A DNA stretch of 64,000 nt from Croceibacterium mercuriale. GTDB taxonomy: Bacteria; Pseudomonadota; Alphaproteobacteria; Sphingomonadales; Sphingomonadaceae. Shown one piece after another: positions 19,823 through 29,164 of this stretch. Numbering within the stretch: the stretch's first letter is position 1; each line of letters opens with the position of its first letter. Position numbers and translations under genes: made by a program. The notes beneath the pieces were generated by a model. That model was not told the origin of the DNA, did no database searches, and worked only from the letters and a program-made list of their open reading frames with translations. The stretch lies in NCBI RefSeq assembly GCF_000802385.1, contig NZ_JTDN01000003.1:107066-171065 (forward strand). Direction: 5' to 3'.

Positions 19823-20617
19823 ATGGTTCACGACGTCGACACGGTTTACCTGGCTTTGCGTGCTCGCATCCTTTCAGGCGCCCTCGCGCCTGAGACCTTG
19901 CTCGACGCGACCGAGCTGGAGCACTCCTTTGGCGTCAACGAGAAGAAGGTGCGCCAGGTTTTGAGTTCGCTATGCGGCGACGGCTTTCTTACCCGCTCCA
20001 AGTCGAATTACTCGATTGCCGTGCTGACCCATGCTGAGGTCGAGGAGTGGCTGCAGATCTTCTGCGCCTTGGTCGAGCTCGGCGCTGCCCGCCTGGTTCT
20101 TGATGGTGATCCGAAAGGCGAGAGTCTTGAGCGGATCGCGAGCAAGGACGCGTCATCGCTGCCCGCAGCCGATGAGCGGTTCTATCTATGGACGCTGGAA
20201 GTTTATTCCTCCCTCTTAGGCGGCCAGCAGGCCAAGCTCACCGAATTTGCCAATCAGCTGGTGCCGCCGATGTTCTTCCGTCTGCTCGGACTGGCTGAGT
20301 TCGGGACCAAAGAGGGCGCGAGCCTGCGGCGATTGGTCGATCAGGTTATCGAAGCTGCACGCTCTGGCCGTAACGCACGTGATGCAGCAGATGCGTGCCG
20401 GGCTCACTTCGAGGCGGTGTCACGTGCTCTCCATGCGCAGCTGGACGATCGCAACGCCGGCAGTGGTCTTGACCTGCTTGGTGGTGCTGAGCGCACGGTG
20501 GAGCGCCGGATAACCGGGCACATAAACTATCTGCGTACACCGAGCGCGCCCAAGCAGTTGCTGCCGCGGCTGCGCCCAGACCAGGTGGCGGTGGTGAAAG
20601 GTTTCCTGCCCGACTAG
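19823..20617 (+). CDS. GntR/FadR-like transcriptional regulator
   Basis: Regulator of 264 residues. The N-terminal 70 residues fit a GntR winged helix (LRARILSGALAP, then an HTH and a wing), and the rest is helical like an FCD ligand domain, with FHxxL-like positions near the end (HFEAVSRAL). It converges with the next gene; the two stop codons overlap at 20614-20617. It may control the transfer operon through the palindrome before traA. Confidence 0.72.
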   Translation: MVHDVDTVYLALRARILSGALAPETLLDATELEHSFGVNEKKVRQVLSSLCGDGFLTRSKSNYSIAVLTHAEVEEWLQIFCALVELGAARLVLDGDPKGESLERIASKDASSLPAADERFYLWTLEVYSSLLGGQQAKLTEFANQLVPPMFFRLLGLAEFGTKEGASLRRLVDQVIEAARSGRNARDAADACRAHFEAVSRALHAQLDDRNAGSGLDLLGGAERTVERRITGHINYLRTPSAPKQLLPRLRPDQVAVVKGFLPD

Positions 20618-21294
20618 GCGGCCGCAAGGTCCGGCAGTTGGGCGCCAAAGGGAAGGCATTTAATCGCCTGACATAGGCGCGCGGTTTTGCGAGGATCGCG
20701 CGCGGCGATCACCTCGGGCATCAGCACGATCCAGTCTGCAAGATCGTCGATGTCGCTCGGCTGCAGGTGATGGGTCCAGGCATAGCAGACCGATACCTTG
20801 TTCAGCCCGGCATACTTGCTCATCAGCTCCTGGCTGCCGAGGCTGACGACCAGCGTTGTGAAGTATCGCTGCAACGCGAGGGTGACGGGCAGGGCAGTGC
20901 CTGCCTCGGCCGCCCGCACGATTTCGGCATGACGATGATCCAGCTCTGACTGGATCTTCGATAGGTCGGTGGTCTCCGCGCGCAGCAGTACCGCTATTTC
21001 CACGCCCGCGAGGACGTCCAGGGCGATTGCCGTCTCGGCGCGGCTTGGATCGCGCCACTCGAAATAGCGGTAGTTGTGCCCGCAAAAACCACTTCGCTCG
21101 AGGTCGCGGAAAGCTTGTGTAGCCCACGCTTGGCTGGTCTGGGTCAAGACTTGCAGCTGCTCAGGCGAGATCTTCCGTTCGCGCAGTTCGCCCCGAGCCC
21201 ACCGGCAGCGCAGCGCCTCGATCTCATGATCGGCCGACGGATGAAGGTCATCCATCGTGTCGCGGAACAGGGTGCTCAGGCTTGCTCGTTTCAT
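20614..21294 (-). CDS. Second GntR/FadR-like regulator, convergent
   Basis: Regulator-like protein of 226 residues. The layout is the same as the convergent gene: a short N-terminal HTH-like part (LQVLTQTSQAWATQAFRDLER) and a helical C-terminal domain. The winged helix is less typical, so DNA binding is inferred from overall form. The 277 bp upstream of it hold no gene. Confidence 0.62.
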   Translation of the reverse strand: MKRASLSTLFRDTMDDLHPSADHEIEALRCRWARGELRERKISPEQLQVLTQTSQAWATQAFRDLERSGFCGHNYRYFEWRDPSRAETAIALDVLAGVEIAVLLRAETTDLSKIQSELDHRHAEIVRAAEAGTALPVTLALQRYFTTLVVSLGSQELMSKYAGLNKVSVCYAWTHHLQPSDIDDLADWIVLMPEVIAARDPRKTARLCQAIKCLPFGAQLPDLAAA

Positions 21295-21571
21295 GGTTCC
21301 TCTTAGCGCGGATGGTGCGTGCCTTGAACCATTAACCCTATGTGGGGTCCGGTGAGAGGATCGTCGAAAACATACGCTAAGGTCAGCCGTTTGCGGCGCA
21401 TAGATGACGTTACTGGTTAGGTGACGCCAGTCGCTGCGATCGAGCAGAACCGGCGAACGTCACACAAACCCTCGTTTGTGGAACGCCGGTATCGGAAGTT
21501 GTTTCTTCACTTCCCTGGCCGTTCTGCGACGCAGCCGAGCAACCAACGCCCGTCCTCGCCATCTGTGTGTC

Positions 21572-22543
21572 TCAGTCACAGGTGTCGCCATCGCCTCCGT
21601 TCGTGGAAGGCGCGATCCAGAAGGCGCCGGCACGTGCATTCAGAATAAAAGGATAATTCTTGAGGATGCCCATGCCGATACTGCCATGCCCCCAACTTTC
21701 TGGAACGCGCCGTTCTGAAGTGGCAACTTTGGTGAACGTCTCACCGGCCAATTCAAGCGACTCGATCCATGTTTGCCGGCTTGTAAGCACGGAGTTGTCT
21801 CCCACGAGCGACTGACCTGTGATGGTCACGCTATCGGCCGGCACAAACTGCTCCCACGCGCTGGATTGCAGTGCCAGCGAGCCCTCCTGGCCCGTGTCGA
21901 TCGTCAGAGTAACCTGCTCCGAACCGATCTGGCCTTTTAGTTGTGGCTCGCCGTTAGCGCCTTTTTGCATTGCTACGGCTCTGTAAGGCGCAGGGTAAGG
22001 TGCAGGCGAGCTCTGGGCAAAACCCAACCTGATCCTTTTGCTGCACGGGTCAACGGCAATTGTCATGTTCTGCAAAACGTTCATGCCAATAATTGCTTTG
22101 ACATTGCTCAACCCAGCAGAACGCAGCGCCCCTAAGTCAGCAACAACGACCTCGTCAAAGGTGAATACCACAGAACCGATAACTGTCAGCGAGACATTCT
22201 CTGCCGAGCGCCCGAGCAGGTTTGACCCGGAAGTGCCGATGGATCTGCCGTCGGCTGTTGTTTGGAGGCCTAGTTCGTCGGCAAAGGTCGCATCGATTAT
22301 GCTGTTTGTAGAACCGGTATCCAGCAGAGCCAGTGTGCGTTTGCCCGCGATCTCGACTGGGATCAAAATCAGACCCCGTTCTGTCGTCTCGTAGTACGAT
22401 GGAGCCCGATCTGCAGGGGCGACTGCGCTGGTTCGTATCATCCCAGATCCAGCTCGACGTTCAGGCTCCGCGATCTGCTGCCCGCTTGCGGCGGTTTGGC
22501 TGAAGGCCAACGCTGATGCCAACAGTGCCAAAGTAATTCTCAT
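21572..22543 (-). CDS. Exported two-lobed retropepsin-like aspartic protease
   Basis: Predicted aspartyl protease of 323 residues with a signal peptide ending near AASGQ (about 22). Two active-site motifs are present: Asp-Thr-Gly-Ser at 75-78 in LALLDTGSTNSII, and Asp-Thr-Gly at 216-218 in TLTIDTGQEGSLAL. The protein therefore carries two retropepsin-like lobes in one chain, as in pepsins. Hydrophobic-hydrophobic-Gly motifs (IIGMNVL and GIGMGIL) follow each lobe. It is probably periplasmic or secreted. GC content is lower than in the tra genes, consistent with acquired DNA. Confidence 0.8.
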   Translation of the reverse strand: MRITLALLASALAFSQTAASGQQIAEPERRAGSGMIRTSAVAPADRAPSYYETTERGLILIPVEIAGKRTLALLDTGSTNSIIDATFADELGLQTTADGRSIGTSGSNLLGRSAENVSLTVIGSVVFTFDEVVVADLGALRSAGLSNVKAIIGMNVLQNMTIAVDPCSKRIRLGFAQSSPAPYPAPYRAVAMQKGANGEPQLKGQIGSEQVTLTIDTGQEGSLALQSSAWEQFVPADSVTITGQSLVGDNSVLTSRQTWIESLELAGETFTKVATSERRVPESWGHGSIGMGILKNYPFILNARAGAFWIAPSTNGGDGDTCD

Positions 22544-22779
22544 ACCTGTGATCCTTCCGGGCCCACCCTCTGCATCGCTGCCGGCATTCTACCGGTCCGG
22601 CAAGGCGGAGCAGCGGTGGCAATCTGCGCAGGACTGTAAAAGGACTTAGCGGGTTCACAATAGTATGTCGGCCAAGCGCGCTCGCGCGTCGCAAACCGCA
22701 TGTGGCTCCGACCTATGGTGACCCTATGAAACGCATCATTCGCTAGCTGGTAGCGAGTTTTTACCGGTATTCCGTCGGG

Positions 22780-23274
22780 ATGGAAGATAGCCTTACAGCG
22801 CAGCGAAGACGTGCCACCTACACAATCTACATCGAGCTTCACGCTAGCCGAACCGCATTTCCAACGAAGACCCTGAGGGCTGTTTTTACCGAAATGATGT
22901 ATGCCGATCCTTCTGCTTGGCGTGCGGTCGGCATAACCCGCGCGGCGTTAGAAGCGTATCGCGCAGCGGGTAAGAACAAGCTGCAAGGTATCGAACGAGC
23001 CCACCTCACAGATCGTTCGAGGATGGTTGAGCACGTGTTCAAACGCGAAACTCCGCTTACAAAAGACGAACTCTTCGCCTACTGGGAAGAGACTGATCGC
23101 GTCGTGATCTCCCTACGAACCGAGAACCGCCAGAACGTGCTCGGTGACTGGATTCCCTTCGACAACGAAGATGGTCGGCTGTTCCCCAGACTGGGGATCG
23201 GCTTCAGATACCGACATGCCATCGAAGGAGAAATCGTGCGCAGGCTGGCAGATGAAGTCGGAGCTAACACTTAG
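22780..23274 (+). CDS. Hypothetical protein
   Basis: Unrecognised 164-residue soluble protein with a basic N-terminus, a central helical segment and a C-terminal part rich in Arg and Glu. No signal peptide, membrane helix or motif was recognised. It lies alone between the protease (divergent) and a small convergent gene in the lower-GC accessory block. Confidence 0.6.
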   Translation: MEDSLTAQRRRATYTIYIELHASRTAFPTKTLRAVFTEMMYADPSAWRAVGITRAALEAYRAAGKNKLQGIERAHLTDRSRMVEHVFKRETPLTKDELFAYWEETDRVVISLRTENRQNVLGDWIPFDNEDGRLFPRLGIGFRYRHAIEGEIVRRLADEVGANT

Positions 23275-23305
23275 CGTACGTTTCGAATATCCTTTCATCG
23301 GCCCC

Positions 23306-23539
23306 CTATGTGGCCCTGGTCGACGGAGGAAGTTTTCGCCGCCGACGCTTGGCCGCTTCATGCCACTCCCGCACCACGCCGCTCGAAGGGGCAAGCTTCA
23401 GCACCTCGCGGCACGCATCATCGATCGCATCGCGGTTGTCCGGCACCTTGCCGGTTTCACGTAGGTGGCGCAGCCCGCCCACGATCAACATCAATCTGGT
23501 ATAGTAGTCCACTGCCGGTACCCCGGGTTCGCTCGACAA
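23306..23539 (-). CDS. Small hypothetical protein
   Basis: Possible 77-residue soluble protein with a basic C-terminus (EAAKRRRRK). The only start giving full length is TTG 23539; GTG 23512 or an internal ATG would give shorter forms and no clear ribosome site is seen. It may be real because the composition is protein-like and it converges with the preceding gene, but support is modest. Confidence 0.42.
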   Translation of the reverse strand: MSSEPGVPAVDYYTRLMLIVGGLRHLRETGKVPDNRDAIDDACREVLKLAPSSGVVREWHEAAKRRRRKLPPSTRAT

Positions 23540-23738
23540 CCATTCGTTCGCAACTGCAAAAGAATCGATTTGGCTTAAAGTTGCAAGCCGATCGCAACTT
23601 CAGTCATCTCATTGCCGTCATCCGTGCTGCGGCCGAAGTGCCTCCAGGGTCAATCAGGCGAACAGCTGCAAGTGCGGTTGTGCCGGCATCGGACCGGGCT
23701 AATGATCCCCGCAGTTCATCCCCAAGGAGTACGACTGC

Positions 23739-24008
23739 ATGAACCTGAGTGAGCTCGCCCAAGCTATCGCGACAAAAACCGGCTCGAGCCAGGCGGATGT
23801 GAAGATCACCATCGCTGCCGTGTTCGACCAGATCGCTGATGCGGCCGCTCGCGGCGAAGAGGTGTCGATCAACGGCTTTGGCAAGTTCAGCGTGAAAGAT
23901 CGTCCGGAGCGCCAAGGCCGCAATCCGTCGACCGGCGAAGCAATGACGATCGCCGCTTCAAAGAAGGTGTCCTTCACCGCGGCCAAGGGTTTGAAGGACA
24001 AGCTCTGA
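23739..24008 (+). CDS. HU-family nucleoid DNA-binding protein
   Basis: HU/IHF-type protein of 89 residues. It begins MNLSELAQAIA with an AAGGAG site upstream, has the conserved GFGKF and GRNP(S/T)TGE arm motifs at about 47-68, and ends in a helical tail. It is the normal HU length. It probably bends or compacts plasmid DNA and may substitute for chromosomal HU. Confidence 0.95.
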   Translation: MNLSELAQAIATKTGSSQADVKITIAAVFDQIADAAARGEEVSINGFGKFSVKDRPERQGRNPSTGEAMTIAASKKVSFTAAKGLKDKL

Positions 24009-24014
24009 GATAAT

Positions 24015-24044
24015 GGGCGCCGGCGGATAAATCTGCTGGCGCCC
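24015..24044 (+). terminator. Hairpin after the HU gene
   Basis: GGGCGCC at 24015-24021 pairs with GGCGCCC at 24038-24044, with further pairs inside, seven bases after the HU stop. No U-tract follows, so it could act as a processing or termination hairpin. Confidence 0.5.
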
Positions 24045-24082
24045 TCCCGACTCTAAGGCGCGGGACACATCAGCCGCCATTC

Positions 24083-24349
24083 TCAACCTCGGGTCACGGC
24101 GTCGATCATGAACCTCCAGGTGTTAGCGGCGTCGCTTTGGAATGCCTCGCCGGATTCACCTGCGTGCACGTTCCGGATGATCTCCGCTCCAGCAAGGGTT
24201 ACCTCGTCACTCGGATCTCTTAGCGCGATCAGCATCGTGCGCGCCTCGTTCTTGAGATCACCCTTCAGCTCATCATCCAGAGCGTCGTAATCGTCCACCC
24301 CACTGCGAAGCTTCGCAAGGGCGCGTGCGGCGTTGTCGAGCATTGTCAT
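24083..24349 (-). CDS. Small hypothetical acidic protein
   Basis: Unrecognised 88-residue helical protein, if the start is ATG 24349, which has GAGGGAAG upstream. A TTG at 24445 or ATG at 24439 would extend it to about 120 residues without a ribosome site. No motif, signal or membrane helix. It converges with the HU gene. Confidence 0.55.
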   Translation of the reverse strand: MTMLDNAARALAKLRSGVDDYDALDDELKGDLKNEARTMLIALRDPSDEVTLAGAEIIRNVHAGESGEAFQSDAANTWRFMIDAVTRG

Positions 24350-24571
24350 TGCAGTCTTCCCTCGCAGCTTCGGCCCTTCATGCCCGAGCATGTTTGCAAG
24401 GTGAAGCCGCCAGAACCCGGTAGGTGGCACCCGCTCCATCGCCAAGAAAACGTTCGGTTTCCGCGTTGCCTTAGAATGCTACGTTGAACATACATTCTCG
24501 AGCAAAGAAACCCGTTGCGGAAATCTGCGGCAGGTTTACGGGTGCTCAGGGTCTTTCCTTGCGGGGTAGCG

Positions 24572-25191
24572 GTGCTCATTGGATATGTGCGGGTGTCAAA
24601 GGCGGACGGCACGCAGACGGTGGCTCCGCAACGTGACGCGCTGCTGGCTGCTGGTGTTGATCCCGACCGCATCTATGAGGATCTAGCCTCCGGACGTCAT
24701 GATGCACGGCCGGGACTTACTGATTGTCTCAAGGCACTTCAGCCAGGCAACACGCTCGTGATCTGGAAGCTTGATCGACTAGGCCGAAATCTGCGCCACC
24801 TGGTCACTACCGCGGACAACCTGCGATCTCGCGGAATCGGGTTGAAGGTACTGGCCGGTGCCGGCGCTCAAATCGATACTACCACCGCGAATGGTCGACT
24901 TGCTTTCGGAATCTTTGCGGCGTTCGCGGAGTTTGAGCGTGAGCTTATCTCGGAGCGCACTCAGGCGGGTCTTGCCGCCGCTCGTGCACGTGGAAGGTTG
25001 GGCGGCCGCCCCGCAAGATGGATCGTGCGACGCTCGCCATGGCGATGGCGGCCATGTCGGATCCGAAATCTGTCGCAGCCGACGTCGCAAAGCGGCTCGG
25101 TATAACCACCACTACGCTTTATACCTACGTGAATGGGGATGGGACGCCAAAGGCGGCAGGACAGGTACTGCTCAATGCTGTCTCGTATTGA
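24572..25191 (+). pseudogene. Serine recombinase (resolvase/invertase), frameshifted
   Basis: The N-terminal catalytic domain is intact: IGYVRVSKADGTQ at the start, then the DRLGRN segment, and the FAEFERELISERT helix near 130. At about 25,010-25,014, in a run of four C residues after GRLGGRP, one base is missing. The -1 shift leads to a stop at 25105. In the other frame the rest of the protein continues perfectly as KMDRATLAMAMAAMSDPKS and a C-terminal helix-turn-helix (VAKRLGITTTTLYTYV) to the stop at 25191. Start GTG 24572. The original enzyme would have been about 206 residues. A homopolymer sequencing error is the alternative to a real mutation. Confidence 0.85.
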
Positions 25192-25367
25192 TGGCGCGAA
25201 CGTCGGGATCAGGCCGTACCTCACCGTCACCACGGCTTCCCACTTCCGCGCACCTACGGAATCATGTTCGACACCAAGCTGCAACGTATAAACTTGATCG
25301 TCATCCTCCTGCGCGCCACAGTTCGGCATCATTGCCGTTGTTCAGCCTGAGACGACCGAGCACAGCG

Positions 25368-26069
25368 ATGGCCGTAACAACAGGGTCTCACGTGAGAAAT
25401 ATTGCTGCAATCGCCCTCGCCACCGCTGTTCTTTCTGGATGCAATATCCTCGATAACACAATCGAAGGGCGCAATGGCGTCGTCTACGATGTCGAGCATC
25501 AGGATCTGGGAGAAGTGGTTCTCCCTTCCAATAGCGACCTGAGGATGCTTGATGGTGATCTTGAAAAGTATTCAGCCAACCTCTGCGGTTTGAACGACGA
25601 AGCGGATGATCCACCTAGGCGTTGTGATGTCTTCGTGCAGGCCGAGCCAACTAGTCAGCTAATCGGCTACGTGGTGCTTCTAGAGACCGATGAAGGCGTA
25701 GAGATCGGTACTTCGTTCGAGACCAATTCCGACCTCGGCGAAGCTTCAAAGAGCTGCTGGATCAATGACACAATTCATCAGCCTGGGCATGACAACGATC
25801 AATTAGTCAGATCGTCGGCAAAGCCGTTCAATGGCCAGATAATGTATACTGCGTGGGAGCGTAGCCCTCGCGATTGGGTGTTAAGTGACTACGACTCAAG
25901 CGCCCCAGTCCGTTTTGACATTTCGGAAGTCACAGGCACCTGGTATATCGAACGAACAACCGACAAGTTACGCATCACGCAAGATCGATTTAATTTCTGC
26001 TACCGTGATGTCGTCATCGATGAGGTATTCACTAGTGCCATATCTTTCGTAAAGCGTAATCCTTCGTAG
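25368..26069 (+). CDS. Predicted lipoprotein of unknown function
   Basis: Protein of 233 residues with a lipobox Leu-Ser-Gly-Cys near residue 24, so it is probably membrane-anchored by lipid. The rest is acidic and soluble, with four further cysteines. Nothing recognisable in family. It starts at ATG 25368, 177 bp after the broken resolvase, and its lower GC suggests a separate origin. Confidence 0.68.
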   Translation: MAVTTGSHVRNIAAIALATAVLSGCNILDNTIEGRNGVVYDVEHQDLGEVVLPSNSDLRMLDGDLEKYSANLCGLNDEADDPPRRCDVFVQAEPTSQLIGYVVLLETDEGVEIGTSFETNSDLGEASKSCWINDTIHQPGHDNDQLVRSSAKPFNGQIMYTAWERSPRDWVLSDYDSSAPVRFDISEVTGTWYIERTTDKLRITQDRFNFCYRDVVIDEVFTSAISFVKRNPS

Positions 26070-26088
26070 GCGAGCCAGCAGAGGCGTT

Positions 26089-27009
26089 ATGATGAGCACC
26101 TTTGGGTTTGGTATAATCGCTGGCGTTATTCCTGCGCTGTTCATCGCGGGAATGACTGCGAATACGCGCTTCCCCCTAAAGACCGCGATCTTACTGGTGG
26201 GTGTGATTGGCTTTTTGTTAGCACCTCCTCTTCTCGAAGGAATCCCCGACTTCATACTCGGCCTTTGCGCTCTCCCGGGTCTCCTGTGGATTTTGAAGCG
26301 TGGGGAAATCAAGCAGCAACAGCAAGAACAAGTCGATAAGGCGGCTGAAGCTGCTGAACTTATTGAGCAGAGCAATTTGGTGCGCAGGGCAGCGGAAAAT
26401 CAGAAACGGCTCTGGCTGGAGGATTTAAGAACCAACTTCCCTCATCAGGTCACGGGTATAATTATTAGTAAGCCTACGACCACGACTGGCGTGCTAGTGG
26501 TGGATCATTCCGAAAATGTACTTCGTCTATTTGGCTACAGGACCAATGACGCGTTCACTGTCGAGGTGACTGCTGCCGTTCGTGCAACAGACATTCTCTC
26601 AGTCGAGATCGTAAGGCCTTCGACCAAAAAGCGTGTCAGGCGGATGGAAGCTGTTCCGGTAGTCACCTCGCAGAAGAAGAGCCCTGTCGCGAGAGGGCTG
26701 GTCGGCGGAGCTCTTCTCGGGCCGGTCGGCTTAGTCGTGGGAGCTGCTTCGGGGATAGGCAGAGACGTTTCCACAAAGATCGAAGAGCACGTTATCTGGG
26801 ATGAGGTTGATGCCCCCGGCCCAGCGGTGCTTCACATCGGTACGACCATTCTCGATAGTCCGCTCATCAGGTTCAAGCCGGAACGCGAGCAGGATGCTGA
26901 AGATTGGCTCCATAGGATCAAAGCCTGGCAAGCGAGCTCTTCAGCCGCCCAAGCGATAACGGAAAGCGTGTTGCCGCTAATTAGAAAAGACACTTTCTCC
27001 GCCAGTTAG
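26089..27009 (+). CDS. Membrane protein with glycine zipper, end altered by the IS
   Basis: Unrecognised 306-residue protein. Two N-terminal membrane helices (about 6-24 and 33-67 including a second segment) are followed by a Gln/Glu coiled coil (about 72-110), a soluble domain, a glycine-zipper helix (GLVGGALLGPVGLVVGAASG, about 204-223), and a C-terminal domain. The stop codon TAG lies in the terminal repeat of the adjoining insertion sequence (27004-27019), so the natural C-terminus may have been cut off. It starts 19 bp after the lipoprotein gene, so the two may form a unit. Confidence 0.65.
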   Translation: MMSTFGFGIIAGVIPALFIAGMTANTRFPLKTAILLVGVIGFLLAPPLLEGIPDFILGLCALPGLLWILKRGEIKQQQQEQVDKAAEAAELIEQSNLVRRAAENQKRLWLEDLRTNFPHQVTGIIISKPTTTTGVLVVDHSENVLRLFGYRTNDAFTVEVTAAVRATDILSVEIVRPSTKKRVRRMEAVPVVTSQKKSPVARGLVGGALLGPVGLVVGAASGIGRDVSTKIEEHVIWDEVDAPGPAVLHIGTTILDSPLIRFKPEREQDAEDWLHRIKAWQASSSAAQAITESVLPLIRKDTFSAS

Positions 27010-27019
27010 AGATGTCACC
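27004..27019. repeat. Left terminal inverted repeat of the IS
   Basis: Sixteen bases, AGTTAGAGATGTCACC, matching the right end at 29187-29202 in inverted orientation. It supplies the stop codon for the gene on its left. Confidence 0.7.
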
Positions 27020-27186
27020 GGTTGTGGCAGCAGGGGCAGCGTGGAGCATTCCACATAGCGCAGCGCTGACCCTGCTGAGGCGCAAGATCTGTGGGAAAGT
27101 GCGTTGGACCCGCTGCATCAGCAGCGGGCTCGGTCAGCTGGGTTGTAGTTGCGTGTGGGCATCGAGCGGACAGTCGTTTCCGCCGA

Positions 27187-27642
27187 TCACCCAAGCTGTT
27201 CAATGCGCGAGAACTTCAGATCGGCGAGGCTCCGGTCCAGCAGCGGATCGCCACCGTAGGAATATCCCTCGACCGTTTCGAGAAAGCCATCGTCCCCCCA
27301 CAAGAGCACGCCTAGTCCATGCTCGATGCCTTCAACTTTGAAGGAGCCGCCCTTTTGACCGACCGGTATCGGGCTGCAGAGCGAACGATCTACCGAAACT
27401 CTCGTGTAGAAGCCATGAGCGGTGTTGATACGATCTATGACCTTGCTGGCGTTCACCTGATCAAGAAACTTCCCCGCCTCATTTCCGAACAAAACAGAGA
27501 TTGCATTTAAGGCAGACCTCTCGAAGTTGGTGAGCTCAGGGAATGGAGGACAAGCGGGTAGCGACGCGAGCGGTTCGCTGATCCAGCCCCGCCGATTTAG
27601 TGTTTCAGGTATCATGCCACAGTTGTAGCGCGGATAAGCCAT
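27187..27642 (-). CDS. Hypothetical passenger protein inside the IS
   Basis: Unrecognised soluble protein of 151 residues if ATG 27642 is used (142 if ATG 27615). It has a Pro-rich N-terminus and the segment GVLLWGDDGFLETVEGYSYG near the end. It is on the same strand as the transposase, downstream of it, and lies within the IS repeats, so it travels with the element. It could be a co-transposed cargo gene or an older gene trapped between repeats. Confidence 0.55.
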   Translation of the reverse strand: MAYPRYNCGMIPETLNRRGWISEPLASLPACPPFPELTNFERSALNAISVLFGNEAGKFLDQVNASKVIDRINTAHGFYTRVSVDRSLCSPIPVGQKGGSFKVEGIEHGLGVLLWGDDGFLETVEGYSYGGDPLLDRSLADLKFSRIEQLG

Positions 27643-27690
27643 TGGCCAAACCGTCGTGTTTGGAGCGACGGTCGACCTCAAACTGGCTGG

Positions 27691-29100
27691 CTACTGCACG
27701 TACTCACTCAAGCCGCGAGCAATCAGCTCGTCGTTGGACAACCGAGGGCCGCGCGGAAGCGGCGGCCGGCCGCGACGTGCCGGCTTCGCCTTGTCGGGCT
27801 GTGCCGGCCTGGCGAACACGCCGAAGGATTGCGAGCTGCGCGCTGGCTCGCTGTTGTTCCGCTTGCGGTGGTGCGGTGCCACCTCCTGCATGAGCCGTGC
27901 GACCTCAAGAGCGGCATCGAGATGCTTGTTGTCGACGATCGCGGCCTGGTTCACCCGGCGCATCTTGTCGAATACGGTGTAGGGGAGGGCACGTCCCTCA
28001 TGGCGGATCTCGATCCGGCCATCAGGATACTCGCACACCTCCACCCGCTTGCGCGCGAGTGCCTCGCTGACCGGCGTCGGCTCGAGGATGAACATCGCCT
28101 TGTTGTAGTGCAGCGTCAGCGCTCCGGTGACGGTCCGCTGCTCGCGCCAGACCATCTCCGCGTCGACGTTCTCGTGCGGCGCCAGCGGGCGATGCACGTC
28201 GCGCGGGTCCAACGCAGGCCGGGCGAACTGCCGGTTGTGCCGCTCCATGTAAGTCGGCAGGAAGGCGTTGGCTTCCACGATGCTGCAGATGCCCTCGAGC
28301 CGCATGGCCTTGACCAGGCGATCTTGCAGCGTTGCGTTGACCCGCTCAACCCGGCCCTTGGCTTGCGGCGAATTGGCGCAGATGATCTCGATGTTGAGAG
28401 CATCCAGCGCTCGTCCGAGATGGCTCATCCCGTCGCCGTCCGCCGTCGCCATGTTGTTGCGAAACGCGCTGTGCTTGTCCGAATACAGCGCGACCGGCTT
28501 GCCGTGCCGTTCGATATATGTGCGCGTCGCGCGCATGTAGGAGAAGGCGCTCTCGCTCTCGACCATCTCGAGATGCATCAGCTCGCTGGTCGCGTCGTCG
28601 ATATAGACCAGCAGGGTGCATTGCGGGCCGCGATCCTCGAACCACCAGTGCTTCGAGCCATCGACCTGGATCAGCTCGCCACGGCAGTCCCGCCGGTAGC
28701 GGGGCTGATAAGGGCGAGGGCGACGGGCAGCGCGGTTCTTCCACAAACCATCCGCGATCATCCACTTGCGCAGCGTCCCGTGCGAGATGGTGATCTCGTG
28801 CCGTTCAGCCAGATACTCGGTCGCCAGCGTCGGACCGAAATCACTGTAGTGCTCTCGTACCAACGCGATCACGCGAGCCCGGAACTCGCTGCTGAAGCTG
28901 CGGTTGCTGGGACGGCCGCGCTTCCAGGACACCAGCGCCTCAGGTCCACCAGCGCGCAACCTGTCCCGCAGCCGGTAGACCTGCCGGCGGCAGACGCCGA
29001 TCAGCTCGGCTGCGTCCTCGATCCTCAGCTCGCCGCGGTCGAACCGCTGCAGAGTATCGTAGCGTCCAAGCTCACCATGGCTCATTGTCACCACCGTCAT
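27691..29100 (-). CDS. DDE transposase (IS481/ISNCY-like)
   Basis: Transposase of about 469 residues. An N-terminal helix-turn-helix (ELRIEDAAELIGVCRRQVYRL) is followed by a second winged helix and an rve-type integrase core: Asp in IQVDGSKHWWF, Asp in LYSDKHSAF and Glu in GRVERVNATLQDR. The C-terminus is basic. ATG 29100 is preferred because GGGAG stands seven bases upstream; ATG 29127 would add nine residues. The reading frame is intact, so the element may be active. Confidence 0.9.
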   Translation of the reverse strand: MTVVTMSHGELGRYDTLQRFDRGELRIEDAAELIGVCRRQVYRLRDRLRAGGPEALVSWKRGRPSNRSFSSEFRARVIALVREHYSDFGPTLATEYLAERHEITISHGTLRKWMIADGLWKNRAARRPRPYQPRYRRDCRGELIQVDGSKHWWFEDRGPQCTLLVYIDDATSELMHLEMVESESAFSYMRATRTYIERHGKPVALYSDKHSAFRNNMATADGDGMSHLGRALDALNIEIICANSPQAKGRVERVNATLQDRLVKAMRLEGICSIVEANAFLPTYMERHNRQFARPALDPRDVHRPLAPHENVDAEMVWREQRTVTGALTLHYNKAMFILEPTPVSEALARKRVEVCEYPDGRIEIRHEGRALPYTVFDKMRRVNQAAIVDNKHLDAALEVARLMQEVAPHHRKRNNSEPARSSQSFGVFARPAQPDKAKPARRGRPPLPRGPRLSNDELIARGLSEYVQ

Positions 29101-29164
29101 AAGCATCTCCCGACTTCGGGAGATCATGCCACTCAGACCGCAAGCGCCGCGAGCCGTCCTCGGT

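Noticed and set aside
22540..22842. Minus-strand 100-residue frame
   Set aside because: Overlaps the start of the better-supported 22780-23274 gene and the protease promoter region, with no ribosome site.
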